A stretch of DNA of 64,000 bases from Toxorhynchites rutilus septentrionalis (lineage: Eukaryota; Arthropoda; Insecta; Diptera; Culicidae): the NCBI RefSeq assembly GCF_029784135.1, contig NC_073746.1, positions 263,213,598 to 263,277,597 on the forward strand. Reading direction: 5' to 3'. Below the pieces are notes generated by a model. The model ran no database searches. It was given only the letters and a program-made list of their open reading frames with translations, and had not been told where the DNA came from. Positions 56,860-64,000 of this stretch are shown one piece after another (within the stretch, counting starts at the first letter, position 1; every line of letters starts with the position of its first letter). A program made the position numbers and the translations under genes.

Positions 56860-59800
56860 AGACGAACACGAACCACTATCAAGAACTATTTACATCAGTT
56901 TCAACTCGAACAGTAATTCTCAGATCGGAGTTCACATATAGAAGAACTGAATCAGAAAACTGAAATGTTAAGTAAAATCAATTTAGAAAATTTCTTATGA
57001 TTAACCGATTACAAGAATATTATGTATTTAAAAAGCATCATGTTCAAAAGAACAAACAAATGCTACGAAATATAAGACGAAATATATCCTCAGGAATGTT
57101 CTCAAAACCTCTTCATTTTTCTATGTTAAAGGCACTTGTCTAACTGCTATTTTTTTAATGATTGTTTCAAGGCCCTTGATAACGTATGAATGGACTCTCA
57201 ATCTTAAAAAATAAAAATAAACAGGTAGAGGCATATTGATGATTGTCACATGATAGTCAAAATAACAAAAAGCCACTGGAAAAGAAAAGCTCTCGTCCGG
57301 TGAATTGTACCTAACTTTAGGGCAATAGAGGTGCGTAGAAATAAATTTTTAATCGATTAATGTCAACATCCCTGCGATCTATCAAAATATCGTCAGGTTA
57401 TAACTGTCCAAAATGTTCAATTCTTTCATTACGTGCTCACTGTTTAGATTTTCATTTTATACTCTATACCTTTTGGTTAAACGTAGTCCCACGTTGAAAT
57501 GATAGTCTTTTTTCTCCATCAGGGTAAATGTTACATTCGGGTAGATGGAGCCCAATATTTTTTCATACTTTCGGGTGAATGATATTGAGGTAAATGTTAT
57601 ATACCCGATTATCATAATCAGAATGCTTCTGAAACATTTTGATGTGTCGATATACTGTCCAAATGTGCTAATAATGAATGAAGATTTGAATTATGGTTAT
57701 TAGTATAAATGTAAAAATCAGAAACGGAAAAGGGACAGTCTCAGTGAAATTTTCCATTTTTTTACCAACCAAATCATCATTTATTATTTTCCGTGCAATC
57801 ATCGAGAGGATCGATCAATCCAGATTGCACGAGAAGATCGATCAATCCAGATACTATCCAGCGCACTCTTCCTGTTTTCGTAAACGAACAATGCATCACA
57901 AAATTGGTCTCAATGGATATTCTCTTCCAGACCCCGCACTGCCGTTGTAGCGGTCAACTGGGTGACATTCCTTGTGGCTACTTTTCGACCCCAAATACTA
58001 CTGGGTTGCAACGAAATGACCATCGGTACCGATCTAACGCATGGCAGGCCGATGGCAAAATCGAAATGCACCAATGAAGTGATGAATGGAAATCGGAATA
58101 TTTTCTCTTTGAAACCTTTTCGATAGGCAGTAATTGTTCGTATGGAGGGTCGGGACATATACTCCGTTCAAATTCGGCAGCTTTGATACGGGATGCAGAT
58201 GCGCCCGTGGTCTGGTCGCCATTGGGAGATTATTTGTGATGAGTATAAACTTGGTTTGATTTGCGATGAAATTGAAAATTAGCCATTTGTTCATTTATCG
58301 AGGCGATATAATCTTTCCTTTCACCACTCACCAATTTCATTTCCGGAGTAGATCAAACAAAATATGGATTATGTTTTATCGCATCAATTTCGTTGCCACA
58401 AACAGTCATTATTCAACTTAACGTCTTCTAATTCCAGCCGGCACCCCATCAAATATGCCATTGTATTCGCAATCGGGCTAATCCCCAAATGGGGCTAGGA
58501 ACATATCGTAACGGCTGATCCAAACAGGAATAAATTGAGATAACCTTGCCGAAAAAAGGTTATCCAGAAGGTCCCGCCATTACTGCCAGCGGATGGGAGC
58601 TAATTCGCATAATTTTTCGCTTTACTGTTGCGGAGAAAATACATAAAACATAATTTAAAAATGAGAAACAACGATAACCAGCTACCACTTCATATCGATA
58701 CATTTTAACGAGGAACGATAATTCGTACAGGTCATGGTGTACGATGTGAGTGGAGATGAAGGCAGACAACCCAACCGAAACGGCGCTTAGATTCCGGAGA
58801 AGATTTATCAACTCGTCGTTGATTGAGTTGTGGAACTACAAGACAGCTGCTACACGCTGAGTTCGCGACGCCGTTTGATAGGCGCCGTGGACAATTATAA
58901 CCAACCGAAATATGTTTCGCGTCGTGTAATTAGAGTTTAATAACCGGAAAATACGGGTGTTTATATGGATGTTATTCTGGCTATTTTTGACGAATGGTTG
59001 TAGAATGAGATTGGTATCGCTTTCCGACTGTTTGAGCCGCTATTAGTGCGCTGTGAGATTTTATTGCTTTGTAACAAAGACATTAAAAGGCTAGCCGCCA
59101 AGGGGTAATTTAATAGAAAGGTTTGTGAACGAAACAAAGTTCTAGATAGAGAATATTGAAACTGACAGTAGATTGTGGCAGGAAAAAAACAAACTCCCAA
59201 CATATTAAGGACCGCACGTTTTGGGGCAAACTTGTACACTTCATTCATTCGGATTCCATGAATGAGGGCATTTCCTTCAGCGTGGATGAGACGAAGGCGA
59301 ACCATCGGTAGGCCTTTTTAGATTCATGGCAGACCAAGGATTTAACCATCAAGTGTAGAAAACACGGTTCATTTCGTGATCTATCCGTAATAGATGGAAG
59401 GCGAAACACGAGAAAACTCGTGAGTGGTCCGCAATATGTTGTTAAGTCGGCTTGGAAACATAATCATCAAATCCGTATGATAGCCAAACTGTATGATAGC
59501 TATGATAAGATGTGATAAAGGTAATTCTTTCGAAAATAGGACACATTTATAAAATTGCATTACTCACTTTCTTTCGTTATAGTGTAAGATAATAAATGTG
59601 TAATAAATGTAATAAATGTAGCCAACAGTAATATTTGTTGAATATTCTACAAACTTTTAACTTCTTCCATGACAGAGACAGAAAAATAAACAACAATAAA
59701 CCGCAGAAATAACAAATAATGTTGAATTGAATTGAAATAAAAACTAATTTTATCTATTTCTATAACAGTTCTAGTTCGCATGATTCTAAACACCATTTGC

Positions 59801-60740
59801 AATATCAGCGGCCTGGCTTGCATTTTCACCTTCATCAAACAAAAACTGTAAAATGTACCGAATTTATAGTGAAATGTTACATTTACAACGAGCATGAATT
59901 CGAAATTGTTTGATAAATATTGTACGAGATATCGATCACTACAGCCATCTACCGAGGAAGTAATGGATTTATTTTTTCTCAACCTCATATTAATGTAAAA
60001 TAAACATTCCAAAATTAATTTTTAAGCAATGTTTTTCCAAGACAATGCACCCATCGTGCCCGTGTGGGTAGCCCCTGAATCAGTTTAGTGAACTCTTTGT
60101 GATCATAATCCTCTGGTCAATAAAAAAAATGAATTGGTCCTAAGCTTCGTGGTTTCGTTAAATTCCTAGAATTAATTCAGAGATTTCAACCATATATGAG
60201 CTCAGGGATATAAAATTGGATAATTTTCAGAGTTTCTCCTCCACTGTGTTAAGTACGTTATGAATTGAAGAAGAGAGAGAGAGAGGAAATAGAATAACCG
60301 AAAATAGATTTAAAATGTTGTACATTATGTTTCACAACTATGAAACTACTATTTTTTTCTGAGTTTGCAGAGATATGTAAGAAGTCGGTTGAATTGAAGT
60401 ATACAGTGTCGGATATAATATTAATTTGAAAGAATGGCCTTTTGAATTTCATTGTTGTGTTATTTTAAAAAATCATCAACATCAAAATCATCAAATCAAC
60501 ATCTATAGTACCAGATGGAAAATTTCTCACTCCTTTACAAAATTAACGTCAATTTCACACGAATTACAATAAGTTTCTAATTCGTAGGCCATCTTAAGTT
60601 CTCCATCAGATCAAATAACCCATTCGAAGTGGTTTGGACCAAGCTGTGCCATGTTGTAGTACGTATTTCGTTCTACGCAGAGGATACTGCTCGTTTAAGG
60701 TCTTCAAATCACTCATACTGCTTGTAAGCTTCATCTACAT
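56860..60740. other. No confirmed gene
   Basis: Contains a worn acgtagtcccacgt motif at about 57484, a twofold agatcgatcaatccagata repeat at 57805-57851, and balanced-composition stretches (57880-58330, 58420-59330) with no recognised domain and no shared repeat. These are candidates for unique host DNA such as intron or enhancer. Confidence 0.3.
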
Positions 60741-60911
60741 CTACTGCCCTGACCATGCTCTGCATTTTATGAATTTATGCCAAATAACCCAATTATCACG
60801 GTGTTTTTGATGCAAAAACAGTTGTAAATGATTCTGAAGTACTTCATTGCACTTCTGATTGTACATTGGTGTTGAAGAAGAGCTATCTGAACTAGGCCGT
60901 TTTGAAAACAT
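60741..60911 (-). CDS. Small ORF, 56 aa, hypothetical
   Basis: ATG at 60911, TAG at 60741. Reads MFSKRPSSDSSSSTP, then a segment with spaced aromatic and His residues (LQLFLHQKHRDNWVIWHK) and FIKCRAWSGQ. A Ser-rich start followed by an aromatic core could be the N-terminal remnant of a transposase or a chance frame. No family recognised. Upstream minus-strand sequence shows no promoter. Confidence 0.15.
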   Translation of the reverse strand: MFSKRPSSDSSSSTPMYNQKCNEVLQNHLQLFLHQKHRDNWVIWHKFIKCRAWSGQ

Positions 60912-61109
60912 TTTCCTCAAACTATCGAACTGTCGCCTGAAAAGTTACGAGTTGAAAAATTTTATGACACATTCCGTAAGTCCTTCCAGTATGAAGAAAT
61001 TGTATTCAAGTTGGATTTCTTTTTATTAGTAAAGTTTTCCTGAAGTAGTGAAACCCATGGCATTAGCTTCCACATTAATGGTTGGACTCGCAGCTTTGAA
61101 GATGGCATT

Positions 61110-61991
61110 GTTGCTGCCATACAAATGAAACACAAATTTCTGCATAACTCGAAAACTAATCAAGCAAATGGAGCCAAATTTGACATGTGAAGGTTTTACG
61201 GGGCACGAAATGTTTCTATGGTGAATACACCCTTCTATAAGGGGGGCTGCCAGACGAACGAAACACAAATTTCTGCATAACTCGAGGTTTTTTGGTATGA
61301 GAAATGTTTCTATAATGGTATGACACTCCTCCCTCCTCTGGAATCAAGAGAGGGTCCCATAAAAATATTACACATATTTCAACCAAAAATATTCCAACCA
61401 AACATGACAATTGAAAATTTTCGGAAAACTTTGAAGGAAAAAGGGAAAATTCGGAAAATTTAATTCCCATTTGTTCTACAATTTCATAGTGACAAGTGCT
61501 GTTAGTCCATTTGATGTTTGCGCTAGCGAAATTGATCTTTGTTCGAAACTGAAAATGGAATTTAATGTGATGAAACGCACTACTATATCTTCTTCTATCT
61601 ATACCAAAAAAAAAGGATCGCCGGATTTTTTGATAAGAGCAGAACTCGAGGAAGGAATTGTCCGATTCAGGGCTTCCTTTATTCTATCATATTTTCTGTA
61701 TAGAACATTTATTCCATGTAACGGAAAAACATGTTATTTGCAAGTGGTTGAAAAATCTTCAACGAGAATTATGTCTGAAAATAATCTAATATTATAATGA
61801 TGAGTTTTGTTAGAAATGCTAGGAATTTTATAGTAAAAGGAAAATTCAACGGGGTCGAATAGAAGATCAATCAATAAACAGTTCTGCGATTGGACCCATG
61901 AACTTGTTCATAGTAAGAAAACGTGAATGTTTGAAGGTATTGATAACAAAAAACAAATTTTGGGCGAGTCGAAGTTTGCCGAGTCAACTAG
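61110..61991 (+). mobile_element. Helitron-family element, 5'-truncated, with 3' end
   Basis: Two to three units of the ccatacaaatgaaacac minisatellite (61118, worn at 61249), then the shared 3' region (ccatgtaacggaaaaacatg, ttgcaagtgg, atattataatgatga), ending gccgagtcaaCTAG|T at 61988-61992. Compare the complement of 18623-18660. No TC start and no Rep gene. The 61471-61797 open frame is a reading of the 3' region. Confidence 0.65.
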
Positions 61992-62079
61992 TCGAGTCAT
62001 ATAAATAAAACGAATTTTCTCTCGGTAAACGTAATATAATTATGATTTACACTTATTTATTAAACGATTTAATCTAGGT

Positions 62080-62840
62080 TGACCCGTTTGTATTTTTGTG
62101 ACTTTGTAACTTTGTAACTTTGTATGAAGCGCTGTACCACATTAATAGAAATTTAACCCCCATCCGGTTGACCGTTTGACCTGAAATATGGAACACATCT
62201 TTATCTCTGTTGTCATTATAAAACTGCGTATTCCATGATCTTGAAAATACAAGATGGCGGCCGGTACAAAATGGCGGATTATGTACATATTTTCTCAAAA
62301 TCCCATCAATATGGGTTTTCCCAAAACCCCATCAATATGGGTATCAAATGAAAGGGCTTGACTGGTAGAATACAGTTATTTATGAAAAATGCAAATCCAG
62401 AATGGCCGCCACCACAAGATGGCCCCATATATATTTTTTTCACAACCCCATCAATATGGGTATCGCCATTTTTTGGTGGTGGCCATTTTGAATTAACATT
62501 TTTCATAAATAACTGTGTTCTTCTAATCAAGCCCTTTCATGATTAAAAGAACACAGTTATTTATGAAAAATGTGAATTCAAAATGGCCACCACCAAAAAA
62601 TGGCGCAATTATTTCTTTTTTCAAAGCCCCATCAAATGAAAGTGCTCGACTGGTAGAACACAGTAGATCATGAAAAATCAAATTCCAAGATGACCGCAGT
62701 TCCCAAACAAACAATGACTATTTAATGGTTTCATTCAGCTTGCCCTGTTTGTATGTATGTTTGAGTGTTTATAGGATTGTTCCACATTAATTGAAATTTG
62801 ACCCCGTTCCTGATCACTGATTGAACTGAAATTTGGAAAT
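62080..62840 (+). repeat. Family B minisatellite in inverted arrangement
   Basis: Begins like 4200-4460, then units of atcaatatgggtatcaaatg / aaagggcttgactggtagaa / ttatttatgaaaaatg. At 62464-62605 the array turns back on itself. The right-hand boundary block (ccacattaattgaaatttga) at 62780-62830 matches the complement of 14480-14540. The 62074-62714 open frames are repeat readings. Confidence 0.65.
62464..62605. repeat. Long hairpin (66-bp arms, 10-nt loop)
   Basis: Arms 62464-62529 and 62540-62605 are reverse complements with two mismatches. The loop is agccctttca. It lies within the family B repeat, whose normal unit contains the same sequence in one orientation only. Confidence 0.95.
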
Positions 62841-62859
62841 TTGCTACTTGTCTCATTAT

Positions 62860-63103
62860 TTTCGAGCTTTTAGTACATTAAACCGTATAGCTTAGAAAAA
62901 TGTTTTACTTATTTCATTTTCTAGTTCTTAGTAAATTGCCTGTATCATTAGTATACTTCTCTACAATAAAACTGTTCAACTTTTATTCAAAATTTTTATT
63001 TCTTATCTAACTTTCTTCTGAATAATTTGATGATGTACTGTATTCTATTCAGTTTTTGAGATAATCGAGTCTAAAATTCCGGATAATCGAGTCCGACCTG
63101 TAT
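62860..63103 (-). repeat. Pogo-like repeat end and associated repeat
   Basis: agtacattaaaccgt and gtatcattagtatacttctc match 13597-13690. The last 45 bp (gataatcgagtctaaaattc, gtccgacctg|TA) match 15065-15141 and the ends of 51152-51857. Confidence 0.55.
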
Positions 63104-63129
63104 TAGTAAGATTGTTATATCTCTTCATT

Positions 63130-64000
63130 TTTTTTTCGAAAATTAATGCTTTATTCTGCAAAAATGGTTACAATTTAAATATTCAAAGTATTACCCATTG
63201 CTAATCACAACTTTTTTCAATCTTTCAGGCAATTCATGGATCCCTTTGCGGAAATAATCGGCCGGTTTGTCGGCTAACCAGGAACGATCCAATTTTTGAC
63301 CAGGCCATGTTGCATCGATAGTAATCGGACGGAGCAATGTCTGAAGAATACGGCGGGTGGGCTAGAACCTCCCTTTTCAGTGTTTCCTAGTATGTTTTGA
63401 CCGGTTTCGCAACATGCGACCGAGCATTGTCGTGCTGCAAAATAATGTTATCGCCTCTTTGCTCGTATTGTGGCCGTTTTTTCTTCAGTACACGATTCAA
63501 ACGCATCAATTGTCGTCGGTAGAGGTCCCTCGTGATGGTTTTATTTGGTTTTAGCAGCTCATAGTACACCACACCCAGCTGGTCCCACTAAATAGACAAC
63601 ATAACCTTCTGTCCGTGATGTTGATGCATGACCTTGGTATCTATACGTTGCCCGACGTTTAGGATTGTCGTAATGGACCCACTTTACATCGCCAGTAACG
63701 ATTCGATGCAAAAAACCCTTTCTTTTATGCCTTTGGAGCAGTTGTTCGCACGTTGAAAAACGGCGTTCGACGTCTCGTGGCTTCAACTCATACGGCACCC
63801 AATGTCCTATCTTTCCGATCATTCCCATGTTTTTCAACGATCGGATATGGTTTGCTGAGCTACTCCAAAGGGTATCTGTAAGTTCGTCTTGCGTTTGTGG
63901 CGAATCTTGATCGAGTAAAGCCTCCAATTCTTCAACTTCAAACTTTTTTGGCGGTCCGGAACGTTCTTCGTCTTGCAAGTCAAAATTACCACTTTTGAAC
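63130..64000 (-). pseudogene. Mariner transposase (DD34D), decayed, cut by window edge
   Basis: Minus-strand pieces in order: EERSGPPKKFE, HTH-linker region ending WVPYELKPRDVERRF, then VTGDVKWVHYDN (first catalytic D), WGPAG-like region with a frameshift near 63575, GDNIILQHDNARSHVA (second D) and AHPPYSSDIAPSDYY (third D) with 34 residues between the last two, which defines mariner. Damage: a TAG at about 63387 after HVAKPVKTY, frameshifts after DYY, and a stop replacing Q in the terminal ISNG*YFE. The 3' end of the element should be near 63105-63130. The 5' end lies beyond 64000. Inactive. Confidence 0.85.

Noticed and set aside
61026..61797. Frames of 80-108 aa at 61 kb
   Set aside because: Fall entirely inside the Helitron-family repeat and match repeat units at 8049-8234, 12696-12920 and 19150-19332.
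62074..62714. GGGHFEFTFFINNC-type frames on both strands
   Set aside because: Generated by the family B minisatellite and its fold-back; the same peptide on both strands reflects the inverted repeat.

Overview
This window reads as intergenic or intronic DNA from a mosquito, most likely a culicine (Aedes/Culex lineage). The basis is AT-rich sequence dominated by nested transposable elements and the families recognised: an ITmD37E (DD37E) Tc1/mariner-type element known from mosquitoes, an I-clade non-LTR retrotransposon with RNase H, tRNA-derived SINEs, Helitron-type non-autonomous repeats carrying minisatellites, and several mariner relics. No complete host protein-coding gene is visible. All identifications are from reading the sequence; no database search was possible.

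Layout. 1-4.7 kb: a 5'-truncated LINE with target-site duplication (1767-2465), an element with ~125-bp inverted ends (2749-4108) and a minisatellite-bearing repeat. 4.9-8.3 kb: an element bounded by ACGT (4889-6052), a SINE piece with a small TA-flanked MITE in it, and Helitron-family minisatellite. 8.3-11.9 kb: no identifiable gene. 11.9-15.1 kb: a Helitron (12149 on) nested in an older repeat, then minisatellite and pogo-like ends. 17.3 kb: a 48-codon ORF with one membrane segment. 18.6-21.4 kb: a Helitron abutting a mariner that is itself split by a 1-kb ACGT-flanked element. 21.6-23.6 kb: two more repeats of that type and a hAT relic. 26.7-27.1 kb: a MITE with long inverted ends. 29.6 kb: a Helitron Rep-protein relic. 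31.1-32.8 kb: an ITmD37E element with intact transposase inside a MITE. 34.0-34.2 kb: a near-perfect 74-bp-arm hairpin beside a tRNA-Ser(GCU) remnant. 37.2-43.5 kb: a full-length I-clade retrotransposon with 12-bp target duplication, intact ORF1 and an ORF2 with one stop and one frameshift. 45.4-48.5 kb: a Tc1-like deletion derivative, a ~200-bp (AT)n tract and a mariner deletion derivative with both ends. 51.1-54.4 kb: a pogo-like MITE, a SINE with target duplication, and a second 3' tail of the 1.8-kb LINE family. 54.8 kb: an 8-bp minisatellite. 56.2-56.9 kb: heat-shock-element clusters, CCAAT, TATA and histone-like stem-loops, partly duplicated at 46.9 kb. 61-63.1 kb: a Helitron, an inverted minisatellite with a 66-bp-arm hairpin, and pogo-like ends. 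63.1-64.0 kb: a decayed DD34D mariner running off the right edge.

The elements do not work together as a pathway; they record successive insertion into one another. The items most worth checking are the ACGT-bounded family (its insertion into a mariner lets the pre-insertion reading frame be recovered), the heat-shock-like promoter, the two hairpins, the intact DD37E element and the small membrane ORF.
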